A model generated the notes under the pieces. The model saw only the letters and a list, made by a program, of their open reading frames with translations, was not told the origin of the DNA and searched no databases. Position numbers and translations under genes: made by a program. Source: a virus. Taken from it: a stretch of DNA of 64,000 bases. This document shows, piece by piece, positions 30,563 to 40,808 of this stretch (position 1 is its first letter; the number at the start of each line of letters is the position of its first letter). Where the stretch lies: positions 263,257-327,256 of IMG/VR virus record IMGVR_UViG_3300044644_001125. One strand, 5' to 3'.

Positions 30563-33500
30563 CTAGGTTGATGATGTAATTGTTGTTGAACTCGCTCTAA
30601 CTTCAGTAGCTGAAATGGCGGTTACTATATCAATATTGTCTACGGTTGCACCGCTAACTAATATTTCATCGTGTTTACTTTGTATTTCAAACAAACTACC
30701 GAATGATTGGGCAGTTTGCTTTGGGACAATGATTATATTACTGATATCTGGTGAAACTGAATTCAAAATATAGGTAGTTAATTCACCCAAATAGAATCTA
30801 TCACCAAAATCCCAGTAATTGATATCAAAAAACTCATTGACTGCCGTTATTATTCTAACTTTCAGGTCATTGTCATTGATTGTTTTATTTGGATTTTTAA
30901 CAACTTTGAACTGAGCCTGTAATTGTTCATCTGCTAATGCACCAAATAACACTTTATATCTAACAGGATGGTAAATTATTTCATCACTGATTGATTTGAT
31001 TGCATTGAGTTTAGAACCGAAGCTAATTCTTAGACTATCACTACTTGGTGGTTCTGGTGGTGTTGTTAATCCACCACTCAAATAACTACGGAAAGCAGTA
31101 TCATACGACCGTGTCATGATAGAAAGATCCATGATGTTACTCGAACTTGGGTCTATTCTTCTCGCAGAATTGGCATTGTGTACGTACTGGAACTTAAGTC
31201 CAGATCTACCAACAACTGCTTTATATGAACTAATCAACGTAAACGTATTCGTTGTTCTATTAACTTCCTTGACGTAATCTTCAGCGGAATCATAAAAGTA
31301 TATCAGTTGGCCGGTAGTATACTGTGTTATATCAGTAGTTAATTCGGATTCTCGCACTACAATACTAGTAATTGATGTATCCACGAAATCATGGTATACG
31401 TTACCAGCGCCATCAGTTGTTTCCTTGAAGAAAATATACAAGTTTGCTTTATCTTCACCATTAGAATCTAATGAATGCGCTGTATCTTCACCCACTAACA
31501 TGACAAATGATTCTGGGTTATCAACAACACCATCACTATTTGCATCACTGAATGTTAGTTTAACTTCAGCATTACTAACGTATCCATCATTGAATTTAAC
31601 AGTATCCGAAATTTCAAACGTAACATCGGTATTTAACTGGTTGATTCTATCTGGTCCAGTGTTAATCCCAAGAATTCTAACGTTATCCTTTACAACTTTA
31701 CCAAGTTGATCGTTATATGCCTTCTCATATGAATCAAAATAGAATCTATTTTGCTCAATACTGCCAAACACGTAATCTAATGCTCTTACCCGAACCGTGT
31801 ATTGGTCAGCTTCTTTAACAAAAGCAACTATCCACGACGCATCGGTATTGGTATTTGTCGAATCACCAGCAGATATTAGATTAAAACTGGCAGTTAGATC
31901 AATATTGGACGGTGTTATCAAATACCACGACGCAGCAGTAACATCATATCTTAATCCAAAATTAACATTTTGATAGGCTTGGTTAACAATCTCTGATTCC
32001 AAACCAACTGGCAGGTTATTAACGAATTTTGGTACAATTCTCGATATAATCGAACCATTAGGGATAACATCATTAAAGGTTACTGTACCAAGACCATTAC
32101 TAAGTACACCTAGGCCATTATTGGTACCATCACCAACAACTTTAATAACTTTAACCCATAACTCATTGACTTGCGCTGGGTCGGTTGCATCAGTAGTTAC
32201 TAACTTTCCATTTTTAAATGAATTTCCAGTTGGTGGCGTGAACTTAACCATTGCTCCATATGAAATGTATTTTAAATTATTAGTACCGTATGCCTGTCCA
32301 ACCTTTTTAACAAGTCCGTTATTAACGAAATATCCAGTTGATATGTTAGTTCCCGATGAACATTGTGTCCAAGTAGTTAATCCATCAAATAACTTCTTAT
32401 CATATTTTGTAATATAGAAGTTGTAAACATCGGTTTTAGTGATAGCAGGTTCTACAATCTGTCTAATTGCATTGATAATGTCATTTTTGGTATTGAACTT
32501 AAATGACAAGGTATGTTCGATATCATCTTTGTAAATATACCCATCGTCGGCAAATACATTAACCGAACTATACTTACCACTGGCATCGATTATTTCAAAA
32601 TTACGTGAAATACCACTAGATGTTCGGTTAACTGCTTTGATTTTGATGATATCTTGCGAACTTGAAAGTGGTGCTAAATTGTAATCCTCACCAGTTATCA
32701 TTCTATTTTGTGTATAGTACATCGCAGGTGCATTTGTTCTAATGCTTTCCACACTTTCAGTTGCAGCCGCATTAGAAACAGTCTGTTGCAAACCTAATCC
32801 AATAGTTATCGTTTGTTTTGCACCGGTTTTATTGACGTATGGAATACTAATCGAAATACCACGCATTTCAGTTGGTGAGATTGCATAAGATAAACCATTA
32901 CTTACTCGGTAAAATACTCTGAATTTACCTTGCGGTACATTACCATACACACCATCGGCAAATGACAATTCAATTTTATCGTTTTCTTTTGATGTAACTG
33001 CAAAGATGTTACGAATACTACGTGATAAGCTGTTATATGCGATGTTATTACCAACCAAGTTTGATACTTGAGCCCATTGATTCAATTGTTCGTTTTTTGG
33101 ACCAAGTGCAAACATCCAAACATCATCGTTATTGATGTTTTGACTTTCGACTGCGATCTTTTCATTTGGGATAGGTGTATCTATTGAGAAATCAGCTAAT
33201 TCCAAACTACCTTGTTTGAACATTAGATGGAATCCATTACTTGCACTACCTGGTCCTTTACCGTCGTTACGATAAACGAACCCAAGTTGATTACCTGGAT
33301 AGGGTGCTTCTTCGTAGATAGATTCGCTATTTTTAAACGATGTACTAACAACTTCAAATGCCATACTTCTGCCAGCAACAGATTTGCTATACGTATAGAT
33401 TGGCACATCGGTATTAATCGTATTGAAGCGGTATTGTTGTGTTGGAATACCACCAATCGTAGCAGACCCTTGGCTTTTTCCAAATTCAGTATTAGCAGCC

Positions 33501-33991
33501 ATTGCTGCATTTAATACTATAATGAATTGCTCGTACCAATTAGAATTGGTAGGGTCATTCCATGTAATATGTTGCTGTGCTAAATTTCTACCATTACTAT
33601 CAATCAATGGTTCTGTAGTAGAAACATAGGTGAATTTCAATAACCCAGAGGCTGCCACGTTACGTTTTGGACTGTAACTTAGCATTCTTGCTATCTTTAA
33701 TACACTTTCTTTTCGTTCGGCTAACTCTAAGAAGTTTTCTCTACTTGCCAAATCGATTCTAAATGATAAACTTTGGCCCAAAAACGCTATAGCATCTATT
33801 AATGCCATGTATTCAGATGATTCAATATAATCATTGAAGTCTTCTGGGTAGTTTTCACGGATGTAAGTGATCATTACTCTGCGCAAATTTTCAAAATCAT
33901 ATGATTTGAAATCGGCATTCTTGAAAGTCTGGTATATACGAGTCCAGTCTTCGTTTAAAATCAAATTGTTTTGTCTAGTGGTTGATGTCAT
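30563..33991 (-). CDS. gp6: baseplate wedge protein, gp6-like
   Basis: A 1,142-residue protein. The N-terminus (FENLRRVMITYIRENYPEDF, then ESSEYMALIDAIAFLGQSLS and RIDLASRENFL) is the signature of the gp6/gpJ baseplate-wedge family, which forms the ring around the hub in contractile tails. Further on, RMITGEDYNLAPL and a C-terminal domain near YWDFGDRFYLGELTTYI also fit. T4 gp6 is about 660 residues, so this version carries roughly 480 extra residues, mostly beta-rich, in the middle and C-terminal part. It lies between gp25 and the giant protein, and a GATAAATA late box stands about 30 bases before the ATG. Confidence 0.9.
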   Translation of the reverse strand: MTSTTRQNNLILNEDWTRIYQTFKNADFKSYDFENLRRVMITYIRENYPEDFNDYIESSEYMALIDAIAFLGQSLSFRIDLASRENFLELAERKESVLKIARMLSYSPKRNVAASGLLKFTYVSTTEPLIDSNGRNLAQQHITWNDPTNSNWYEQFIIVLNAAMAANTEFGKSQGSATIGGIPTQQYRFNTINTDVPIYTYSKSVAGRSMAFEVVSTSFKNSESIYEEAPYPGNQLGFVYRNDGKGPGSASNGFHLMFKQGSLELADFSIDTPIPNEKIAVESQNINNDDVWMFALGPKNEQLNQWAQVSNLVGNNIAYNSLSRSIRNIFAVTSKENDKIELSFADGVYGNVPQGKFRVFYRVSNGLSYAISPTEMRGISISIPYVNKTGAKQTITIGLGLQQTVSNAAATESVESIRTNAPAMYYTQNRMITGEDYNLAPLSSSQDIIKIKAVNRTSSGISRNFEIIDASGKYSSVNVFADDGYIYKDDIEHTLSFKFNTKNDIINAIRQIVEPAITKTDVYNFYITKYDKKLFDGLTTWTQCSSGTNISTGYFVNNGLVKKVGQAYGTNNLKYISYGAMVKFTPPTGNSFKNGKLVTTDATDPAQVNELWVKVIKVVGDGTNNGLGVLSNGLGTVTFNDVIPNGSIISRIVPKFVNNLPVGLESEIVNQAYQNVNFGLRYDVTAASWYLITPSNIDLTASFNLISAGDSTNTNTDASWIVAFVKEADQYTVRVRALDYVFGSIEQNRFYFDSYEKAYNDQLGKVVKDNVRILGINTGPDRINQLNTDVTFEISDTVKFNDGYVSNAEVKLTFSDANSDGVVDNPESFVMLVGEDTAHSLDSNGEDKANLYIFFKETTDGAGNVYHDFVDTSITSIVVRESELTTDITQYTTGQLIYFYDSAEDYVKEVNRTTNTFTLISSYKAVVGRSGLKFQYVHNANSARRIDPSSSNIMDLSIMTRSYDTAFRSYLSGGLTTPPEPPSSDSLRISFGSKLNAIKSISDEIIYHPVRYKVLFGALADEQLQAQFKVVKNPNKTINDNDLKVRIITAVNEFFDINYWDFGDRFYLGELTTYILNSVSPDISNIIIVPKQTAQSFGSLFEIQSKHDEILVSGATVDNIDIVTAISATEVRASSTTITSST

Positions 33992-34015
33992 AATGGTTCC
34001 ATTTAGCGATACTGA

Positions 34016-34023
34016 TATTTATC
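34016..34023 (-). promoter_or_regulatory. T4-type late promoter upstream of gp6
   Basis: GATAAATA on the minus strand, between gp25 and gp6 and about 25-30 bases before the gp6 start. It differs by one base from the consensus TATAAATA recognised by the gp55 sigma factor. Confidence 0.55.
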
Positions 34024-34062
34024 AGTTTTCGCAACCCAAAATTAGACCATCAACCACCGATA

Positions 34063-34503
34063 TTATGCGATTACTGCGTTATTTTTGTCAAAACTCAAGG
34101 TCATACGGTCACTTATATCAAATGGCATATAAGTTAGTTCTAAATCGATTCTAATACCAAGCGTGGTGGTTGTTATAACCAATTTATCCACTCTAAGTCT
34201 AGGATCGTAGTTGACAATAGCTTCCACGTCCTTTGCAATAATCGATTTGGTTTCTTCTGTGAATGGCTCGAATAACATATCCCATATTACAGTACCAATC
34301 ATTGGATTTTCTAACTTTTCACCACGCCGTATATAGAAATGGTTTAGTAAATCCCGTTTTACGATATCAATATCGTGTAACTTATAGTTAGTTGATTTTG
34401 AGTTTGAATCAAAACCTTTAAATGTAAAGCTACCTTGGTTACTATCACCGACAGAGGCTTTATTGACTGCTACTGTTTTCTGATTATATAATTTATTCGC
34501 CAC
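34063..34503 (-). CDS. gp25: baseplate wedge protein, gp25-like
   Basis: A 146-residue protein of the gp25/GpW family, an essential wedge component with a lysozyme-like fold but no enzyme activity. Visible family features are D.V.RDLLNHFYIRRGEKLENPMIG in the middle (in parts: DIVKRDLLNHF, RRGEKLENP, IGTVIWDMLFEP), then VEAIVNYDPRLRVDKL. The short C-terminal strands are typical. It overlaps the upstream spike gene by 11 bases. Together with gp6 and gp53 it would form the inner wedge. Confidence 0.93.
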   Translation of the reverse strand: MANKLYNQKTVAVNKASVGDSNQGSFTFKGFDSNSKSTNYKLHDIDIVKRDLLNHFYIRRGEKLENPMIGTVIWDMLFEPFTEETKSIIAKDVEAIVNYDPRLRVDKLVITTTTLGIRIDLELTYMPFDISDRMTLSFDKNNAVIA

Positions 34504-36058
34504 GTTTCTTTCCTTCTTTTGTTATGTCCGTTTTGTCAGGCACTGATACGGTTGGATCTAAATTCTCATGCAATGACCATGGCTCATGCATTGGGATTCT
34601 TCGTAGGATACTTTGTAGCGGTTTTTCTGCTTGATATCTCTTTTCCTTCCATGCAACCGCAGTACTTGTTACTGGGATATCATGTATCTTAAACGGTTCT
34701 GCTGGTGCTGCTATTTCCGCGACATTCTTATCACAGTTCATGTATATTTGGTCTGCAGTTACAGAATGTGTAGTCTGACTTCTTATATGCGTTGATGATC
34801 CAGCTGTAAACTTATTTGACTTACCTGATTGTAACTCGAAATTAAACGCAGTTGTTACTTGCCCATTTGCACCAATTACCAACGTAGTATCACCAGCACT
34901 TTCCATACGAATACCACCTAAACCAGAATCTGCACCTGCACTTAGATTGAAATTCCTACCAGCTTCTAAATTAATATCCCTATCTGCACGGATATTCAAA
35001 TCATTTTCTGTATGGATTGAAATGGAATCCTTAGCATATATGTCAATTTTACCATTACTAGTCAGTTCAACCCACGCCGTTCCTCTTGAATTTGCAATAT
35101 AAATCAAATCCTCTGAGTTGTGCATCAATATTTGATGCCCAGTGCGAGTTCTTACCCTAAAATATTCATTGTATGGTATATTCAGAGAACCTTTTCCGGT
35201 ATTAGTGATGTCTTCGTATTCCATTTTACCAGTCGAAGCATGCGACTTACGTTGCATCTTATCTTGACCATCATCCATCACGAACTGGGTTCCGCCAACG
35301 CGACTTACTGGAATAGCAGACGGCGTTTGACTTTGATTAGTCCCAACTGGTGCCATTTTCGAACCTTTACGTCTATCAACCGGACCAGGTGTTGAAATAC
35401 CAAACACCATACTAGGTGCTTCTCGTCTACTAGAGCTATTCGTAACACCACGAATCCCGTCTTCAACCAATCCTTGCTCCAAATAACAAGCAGCCATTGG
35501 ATGTAATGCTTTTTTCAACTTACTAGCATCGATTTCTTTGTCAGTTGAGTTATGGCGTTTGTTAATTTCTGCAACAGGTAACGGTGACTTTGTATCAAAT
35601 GAATCTTTATCTGCTTTACTAGCATCAACCGTAGATGAACCAGCAATACCAGGAACCATATGATTAGTAAATCTGGATGGAACAGCCGCAAACCAATATC
35701 CTTGTGAGGAATCACCATCGACAAACACAACGAGGACTGTAACACCGATGTCCGGTGGTACAAACCACATCCCATAACTCTTCTGGGTGTCATTAAATCC
35801 ACCAAGTCCATCAGTCTTTTCACTGGTATTATTACCAGTATGTTCAGCTGCCGTGTAGCCAAAGAATGGTGGTGCATATTTCACAATATACGATTGCATT
35901 GTATTACCAACCTGGTTTCCTTGTGGTTTCATTAGAGTAACCTCTAAACTTCCCATGTAGGTTGGATCTAAATTATTAACAATCCTAGCGGAATATATCC
36001 CAGTTCCTAACTTTGATTTACTAGTCGCGCTCGCTGGCTGCCTTGTATGTTCTGCCAT
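34493..36058 (-). CDS. gp5: gp5-like baseplate hub spike without lysozyme domain
   Basis: A 521-residue protein. Residues about 15-130 form an OB-fold of gp5/VgrG type (GTGIYSARIVNNLDPTYMG, QSYIVKYAPPFFGYT, GMWFVPPDIGVTVLVVFVDGD). Residues about 300-430 are triple-stranded beta-helix repeats (YIANSRGTAWVELTSNGKID, DSISIHTENDLNI, RDINLEAGRNFNLSAG). No lysozyme catalytic region is seen between them, unlike T4 gp5. Cell-wall cutting may instead be done by the transglycosylase domain of the tape measure protein (52344-55727). The protein would form the central puncturing needle of the tail. Confidence 0.88.
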   Translation of the reverse strand: MAEHTRQPASATSKSKLGTGIYSARIVNNLDPTYMGSLEVTLMKPQGNQVGNTMQSYIVKYAPPFFGYTAAEHTGNNTSEKTDGLGGFNDTQKSYGMWFVPPDIGVTVLVVFVDGDSSQGYWFAAVPSRFTNHMVPGIAGSSTVDASKADKDSFDTKSPLPVAEINKRHNSTDKEIDASKLKKALHPMAACYLEQGLVEDGIRGVTNSSSRREAPSMVFGISTPGPVDRRKGSKMAPVGTNQSQTPSAIPVSRVGGTQFVMDDGQDKMQRKSHASTGKMEYEDITNTGKGSLNIPYNEYFRVRTRTGHQILMHNSEDLIYIANSRGTAWVELTSNGKIDIYAKDSISIHTENDLNIRADRDINLEAGRNFNLSAGADSGLGGIRMESAGDTTLVIGANGQVTTAFNFELQSGKSNKFTAGSSTHIRSQTTHSVTADQIYMNCDKNVAEIAAPAEPFKIHDIPVTSTAVAWKEKRYQAEKPLQSILRRIPMHEPWSLHENLDPTVSVPDKTDITKEGKKRGE

Positions 36059-36073
36059 TTGTATATCCTGATT

Positions 36074-38515
36074 TTATGGGGTTTTGAATTGGTTTATTGT
36101 TTGTTTTACAGAATTAATAGTACCAGCAACTTCCGAGGCTGCACCAGGAATAGAAGATACCATATCAGCTACTTTACTCAACTCTGACGTTTGATGAAAC
36201 GATGCTAGGTCTGGGATTACTTCTGCGACTGCATTTTTTACAGACTTCAATGCCTGGAACTGCCATAATCCACTATTTGGTGTGGTTGATGGGTTTTCAC
36301 TTCCTAAGAATGATGATAATGTTTCTGATTTTTTACCAGATGATTGTAAATCTGGCACATCCGATGGTTGACATGGTTTTCTAATACAAGTCAGTTTTTG
36401 CTTAAATAAGCCATCATTGATAACATTTTCACAAGTTATAACTTGATATATACCACTAAATTGTGATTTCAACTTAGCTTCTTTGTCAATAAATCCATAT
36501 AGTCCATCACCACCCATATTAACATCGACTGGAGTTCTAAACGTAACATTGATATGAACTTCTCTATCCTGATAGTTCATAGTTCCATCAGCTGTCATTT
36601 GTGGACTAGCGTCTGACACTGGGCTGAAGTAATTTGCAGTACCGCTATCAACCATCCAATAAGGGTCGCCCATAACTTCTAATTGCAATTTAATCATATC
36701 ACCGCTACCAGCACCGAGTAATATTTTATGAAAACGCAATGCGGTTTCTATTTCAGTGTCGGTTGCACCTGAGCCACCAGAAGATTCTGTCAAAAAAGTT
36801 GGATCAGTATGAACTCGTGGACGCATTGCAACAGCAGCACCAGGTGTTGATCCTGGATTTACTACTTGTTTAGTCGGTAATACTTCAGAAGTTGTTGAGT
36901 TGACGTTAGGATCCGCTATCTTACCAGATTGACTTGCTGGCGATGAATTAGTCGCGGCATAGAACAAATTGTTAAGTTCAATATCAAATCGTAAAACGTT
37001 TGTATTCTTACCAGTGTAAATGTAGTTATACGCCTTACATACTTGCTTCTTAAGCGTATCATACCCATCCGGCACAGCACCAGGTGGTGTTACGATAGAT
37101 TGATGCACCCAATACGGTCTTACCCTAAACGTAATTTTTTTCGCAAACTCACCAGCGATAACATTACTAACACCTGGAATAATCTCAATTTGAATGTCAA
37201 TCATAAAATGGCGTATCAAGCCATCCTTAATATTCTCTGGTTTAAGTTGATACTTACAATAATCCGATTTCTTTACTATATCAGTTATCACATCGGTTAT
37301 ACGTTTACCTTGATCGTATTGAAATGCTCGATTCTTTGGATCAACAAGCATGGTTCCTTCATCTTGCATCCCTTTATCATTGTAAACATCATCGGGTTGC
37401 TTCATTGGAATGGTTCCACCAGTACTGCCAGTAAACCCAAGACTAGATCGACCAATATCGTTCATTAAGGGATCTTCAAGTTCCATATTCGTACCAGCGA
37501 TTGCTTTTGGATTGCTACTACCAGGCGTTACAGTCGCAGAATCAGGTATCGTTGCCATTGCAATTGACGTGAAATCCTCAATATTCTCTGGGAATTGAAT
37601 ATCATATGTGTCTGGTCTTCCACTCTGACCTTCTTGAACTTTAGTTTGTTCAAAATTATTCAAGAAAGAAACTAAACTGTTTTTACCTGTTTTTAAAATC
37701 TCGACAACAGTACCTTCCGAATCAGCAATTAGTTTAGCATCTCGCATTAATGTGTTATAAACATCACTATGCCCAAGTTCATTCCATGGAATTGCAGTTA
37801 CGTTGTAGGTACTACCAGCTTCGGTTACTTTGAATTTAACATTTGATATCCTTATGGTAAAATACTTTGGCTGCATCACAGTCAATATAGTACCATCGGT
37901 ATCATAGCCTTTAAATTCCAATATCAATACAAAGGAGGCTTCACCATAAGACGTATAGTTGGCATTTATAGCAGCATTTTGCAAACTTTCAATAAATTGG
38001 CCCATTGAATACGGTTCAAATATGTCAAATCGATAATTGATTGAATTTGAGTTACCAACCTTTTGATCGGGTGCAACGGTCATCAAAAAATTGAAGTTAT
38101 TAAGAAAAAACTCAGGTGTTCCACGTGATGTTCTAACACGTTCGGCATCGTATCGACCAGCAGACGAGAAAATAACATTGGATAACGTACTCGATTTACT
38201 TCTATACAACGCTGGTTGATTATATTCTTCAGCTGTTAAACAGGCAAGCGTCCACAACGGTGTACACGACGCAAACTGTTCCAGTACATTATCAACGACA
38301 TTAGGTAATTCATTATCATTACCTGTCGTCGTATCAGCAGCGGTTCCTGTAGAAACAGTTGCACCTGGATTTGCCATTGATTGAAAAGATGGAGTTATGG
38401 CAGTAGCTATACCAGTTGATATATTAGAAGGAACAAATACCGGTTGTCCATTTGCAATCGGTGTCATTGGTATTTCTGTCGAGCCAGGTTCTCCTAATCC
38501 AATAGTTACCGTCAT
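36074..38515 (-). CDS. baseplate-hub-like structural protein
   Basis: An 813-residue protein just upstream of the gp5-like spike in the baseplate operon. It has IFEPYSMGQFIESLQNAA and LILEFKGYDTDG around residues 165-215, then YNYIYTGKNTNVLRFDIELN near 500. The C-terminal region has FSGIYQVITCENVINDGLFKQ, typical of hub proteins that bind the spike. Gene order (hub, spike, gp25, gp6) suggests the place held by gp27 in T4, but I cannot demonstrate homology to gp27 by eye. The C-terminal 80 residues are predicted to be helical. Confidence 0.65.
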   Translation of the reverse strand: MTVTIGLGEPGSTEIPMTPIANGQPVFVPSNISTGIATAITPSFQSMANPGATVSTGTAADTTTGNDNELPNVVDNVLEQFASCTPLWTLACLTAEEYNQPALYRSKSSTLSNVIFSSAGRYDAERVRTSRGTPEFFLNNFNFLMTVAPDQKVGNSNSINYRFDIFEPYSMGQFIESLQNAAINANYTSYGEASFVLILEFKGYDTDGTILTVMQPKYFTIRISNVKFKVTEAGSTYNVTAIPWNELGHSDVYNTLMRDAKLIADSEGTVVEILKTGKNSLVSFLNNFEQTKVQEGQSGRPDTYDIQFPENIEDFTSIAMATIPDSATVTPGSSNPKAIAGTNMELEDPLMNDIGRSSLGFTGSTGGTIPMKQPDDVYNDKGMQDEGTMLVDPKNRAFQYDQGKRITDVITDIVKKSDYCKYQLKPENIKDGLIRHFMIDIQIEIIPGVSNVIAGEFAKKITFRVRPYWVHQSIVTPPGAVPDGYDTLKKQVCKAYNYIYTGKNTNVLRFDIELNNLFYAATNSSPASQSGKIADPNVNSTTSEVLPTKQVVNPGSTPGAAVAMRPRVHTDPTFLTESSGGSGATDTEIETALRFHKILLGAGSGDMIKLQLEVMGDPYWMVDSGTANYFSPVSDASPQMTADGTMNYQDREVHINVTFRTPVDVNMGGDGLYGFIDKEAKLKSQFSGIYQVITCENVINDGLFKQKLTCIRKPCQPSDVPDLQSSGKKSETLSSFLGSENPSTTPNSGLWQFQALKSVKNAVAEVIPDLASFHQTSELSKVADMVSSIPGAASEVAGTINSVKQTINQFKTP

Positions 38516-38516
38516 T

Positions 38517-38816
38517 CTATACTCCTAGATATTGTGATAATCTGCTTTTCTTTGGGATGTATATTGCAACACCAGTTTCAAAATCATAAATTGGATCTTT
38601 TATTACACTCATATTACGTTGAACAAACACCCACCATAGTTTTGGGTTACCGTATATGTCATAGGCTAGTAAATCTGGTCTATGACGATGCTGTGATTGA
38701 ATTATGTGCAATGCATCATCTGGTTCTGATGGCACTGGTCTCATCTGCAGTAATTCCAAATACAACGCATTTTGTGGTGTTGTATTCCAAGGGGATGAAT
38801 TTGAATATTTTGCCAT
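38517..38816 (-). CDS. gp53: baseplate wedge protein, gp53-like
   Basis: A 99-residue protein. The features ALYLELLQMRPVPSEPDDALHIIQSQHRHRPDLLAYDIYG, seen as PDDALHIIQ, RHRPDLLAYDIYGNPKLWWV and FETGVAIYIPKKSRL, are those of the gp53 baseplate family, in which a LysM-like region lets the wedge attach to the gp6/gp25 core. T4 gp53 is about 196 residues; this is a short form containing only the core. Its start overlaps the stop of the upstream gene by one base. Confidence 0.85.
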   Translation of the reverse strand: MAKYSNSSPWNTTPQNALYLELLQMRPVPSEPDDALHIIQSQHRHRPDLLAYDIYGNPKLWWVFVQRNMSVIKDPIYDFETGVAIYIPKKSRLSQYLGV

Positions 38817-39829
38817 TATAGATATCCTAAACCGCTATTGTCTACCATCGCGCCTTTCGCGTATGATTTTAAATTAAATTGTCTTACTGTTGTTCTATTA
38901 TAAATTGGGCTAACCACTACCGTCACTGTACTTATGATTGGAACCCACGTCACTTTACCGTCAACCGTGCACCGAATATAGTTTACTGAATCCTTGAAAT
39001 CAACCGTAAATGATTTGATGACTACTGGTACATTATCGAAAATATGCTTACCATATCCAGATAATCTACAAATAATTGGTGGATTACCCACGTGATTGCC
39101 ACTACCAAAAAACATTTTAGTCGCTGTTCTAAAAAAGGTTGTGGCAGCAAGCCAATACTCTGCATCCGTCTCCGTTTCGCACGAAAACTCACCAGAAATG
39201 CTAATATCTTCTACTTGGCTGTCTTTATATGCTTGAAATGGGTAGTTGCTATGTACTACACTGGTTGTTGTATAGTTTGCTTTTGTTGTTAATGTGATAT
39301 TTGGAACATATGGCCAAATAGCACCACCTGTTTTTTCTAATCTTTTGAATAATTTTGAATCGAATAGCTGCCAAGGGGCATTGATTCTAACTCTCCAATC
39401 GTTCTGTGCTGTTGGTGATAAACTAATAGATGCCTGCTTTTCTGCAAACAATTCAGCACCAGTTGGGTTTTTACTATTACTAAGCCGTAACGTACTTAAA
39501 AAATCATTAGCTTGCCCTGCCAAGGTTGATAAGCTACCAGCCAAGTTAGTGAAATCAGATAACCCTGAATTACCAGTAAATTCAGCAATTGTAGTTTCTG
39601 CCTGTGCAAGACCATCAAACCCACCAATGATACCAGCATCGCTTGCTACTTGATTACTAGCCATAGACATGTATGTATTAGCAACATTATCGGCAGCTGC
39701 AGTATTATTACCAAGCGATAAAGCACCGCTTGCGTTAACCGCATTCGCAACTGCGGTATTTACTTGGCTTGTATTCACGCCTGGACTAACGCCAGTCGTT
39801 GGATTGTAACTAAAGGTATCGATTGCCAT
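38816..39829 (-). CDS. baseplate/tail-tube-cap-like structural protein
   Basis: A 337-residue protein and the first gene of the minus-strand virion block. Residues 1-90 are Ala/Asn/Ser-rich. From about residue 135 there is a beta-rich domain (DWRVRINAPWQLFDS, WPYVPNITLTTKANY, ISISGEFSCETETDAEYW). The C-terminal part contains a short V.WVPIISTVTVVVSP segment and YNRTTVRQFNLKSYAKG. The pattern recalls baseplate or tube-junction proteins (gp48/gp54 position) in large myophages, but assignment is by position and general character. GGAGA precedes the ATG, and an AATAAATA late box lies about 25 bases upstream. Confidence 0.6.
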   Translation of the reverse strand: MAIDTFSYNPTTGVSPGVNTSQVNTAVANAVNASGALSLGNNTAAADNVANTYMSMASNQVASDAGIIGGFDGLAQAETTIAEFTGNSGLSDFTNLAGSLSTLAGQANDFLSTLRLSNSKNPTGAELFAEKQASISLSPTAQNDWRVRINAPWQLFDSKLFKRLEKTGGAIWPYVPNITLTTKANYTTTSVVHSNYPFQAYKDSQVEDISISGEFSCETETDAEYWLAATTFFRTATKMFFGSGNHVGNPPIICRLSGYGKHIFDNVPVVIKSFTVDFKDSVNYIRCTVDGKVTWVPIISTVTVVVSPIYNRTTVRQFNLKSYAKGAMVDNSGLGYL

Positions 39830-39853
39830 TGCTAAATATTCTCCTATTAGTAC

Positions 39854-39861
39854 TATTTATT
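39854..39861 (-). promoter_or_regulatory. T4-type late promoter for the baseplate operon
   Basis: AATAAATA on the minus strand about 25 bases before the first gene of the virion block. It lies in the short divergent region shared with the gp55 gene, which has its own early-type -10 box on the other strand. Confidence 0.5.
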
Positions 39862-39870
39862 CCATAAAAA

Positions 39871-39882
39871 GTATGTTATAAT
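39871..39882 (+). promoter_or_regulatory. extended -10 promoter for the late sigma factor gene
   Basis: TATAAT at 39877-39882 is preceded by TGT, making an extended -10 (TGTTATAAT), with no good -35. It lies 32 bases before the gp55 ATG and points toward it. The ribosome site GGAGAGAG is immediately before the start codon. Confidence 0.5.
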
Positions 39883-39913
39883 AGGTCTTATCAAATTCAT
39901 TTGGAGAGAGTTA

Positions 39914-40762
39914 ATGGCTGACCACGTGGTACCAAAAGCAAAGTATTTGACAAACAAAGAGTTACTAAAAGCAATACACGCAAGTAAAAATACTTTTTGT
40001 TCGTACACAAAACCTGAATATGGATTCTATGACTGTATCGTAACTGATATCGGTGAAATCAATGAAGATACAATCAACGATGCTAAACAAAGCCGTGCTA
40101 CTCGATTATCAAGAGCAGCACATGAAAAAGCCCAACTAGAAGCTGGTAAGAAAATCCCAGCAATCGAATTTGAAGTCGATTACACCACCATTTGTGAAAA
40201 TGATTTAGTATTCAGAATCATGACGTTTGACCACATTCCCCTACAGCCAGACCGTAAGAAAACGGTTAAAACTGTTGCTGATGCTCGTGCCAAAGTAAAC
40301 TTCCCACCTTTCCAACATTGGAAATTCAATGAGAATAAAGAGTTAGTTTGTGTTGGTAAAAGTCATTGGGATGGTGATGTCGATACTGGTCATTTCAGTA
40401 TCACAAAAGGTCAGATGTCTAACTTGCTAGGTAAGATGTTAATGAAATTGGCTGAAAGATATTCTTCACGTAGCAACGTTCGCGGATATACCTATAATGA
40501 TGAGATGCGAGGCCAGGCAGTACTTCAGTTAACGCAGGTTGCACTCCAATTCGACGAGTCAAAATCATCTAATCCATTCAGTTTCTATACACAATGTTGC
40601 ACGAACGCCTTCTTACGTGTGATAAACATTGAGAAAAGAAATCGTGAAATTCGTGATGACATCCTTGAAAGTGCAGGTTTAAACCCTAGTCATACTAGAA
40701 TGAATTCGGATACCTATGGAGAAAGAATGAATGATGGTTATACTTGGATTGATGTAGACTAA
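39914..40762 (+). CDS. gp55: late-gene RNA polymerase sigma factor, gp55-like
   Basis: A 282-residue protein related to T4 gp55, the highly diverged sigma factor that directs host RNA polymerase to TATAAATA promoters. The recognisable part is the region-2-like block at residues about 180-255 (LMKLAERYSSRSNVRGYTYNDEM, in parts RSNVRGYTYNDEMRGQAV, then FDESKSSNPFSFYTQCCTNA and FLRVINIEKRNRE). It is longer than T4 gp55 (185 residues) because of an N-terminal extension. Multiple late boxes in this window are its expected targets. Sliding-clamp binding would need a C-terminal hydrophobic tail; the end, GYTWIDVD, could serve but this is not certain. Confidence 0.88.
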   Translation: MADHVVPKAKYLTNKELLKAIHASKNTFCSYTKPEYGFYDCIVTDIGEINEDTINDAKQSRATRLSRAAHEKAQLEAGKKIPAIEFEVDYTTICENDLVFRIMTFDHIPLQPDRKKTVKTVADARAKVNFPPFQHWKFNENKELVCVGKSHWDGDVDTGHFSITKGQMSNLLGKMLMKLAERYSSRSNVRGYTYNDEMRGQAVLQLTQVALQFDESKSSNPFSFYTQCCTNAFLRVINIEKRNREIRDDILESAGLNPSHTRMNSDTYGERMNDGYTWIDVD

Positions 40763-40781
40763 AAGATAATTGTTCTACTAA

Positions 40782-40808
40782 TTAAGCCCAGCGAAGCTGG
40801 GCTTTTTC
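40782..40808 (+). terminator. Rho-independent terminator after gp55
   Basis: AAGCCCAGC and GCTGGGCTT flank a GAA loop and are followed by a T run. It separates the plus-strand sigma gene from the convergent minus-strand gene ending at 40809. Confidence 0.88.
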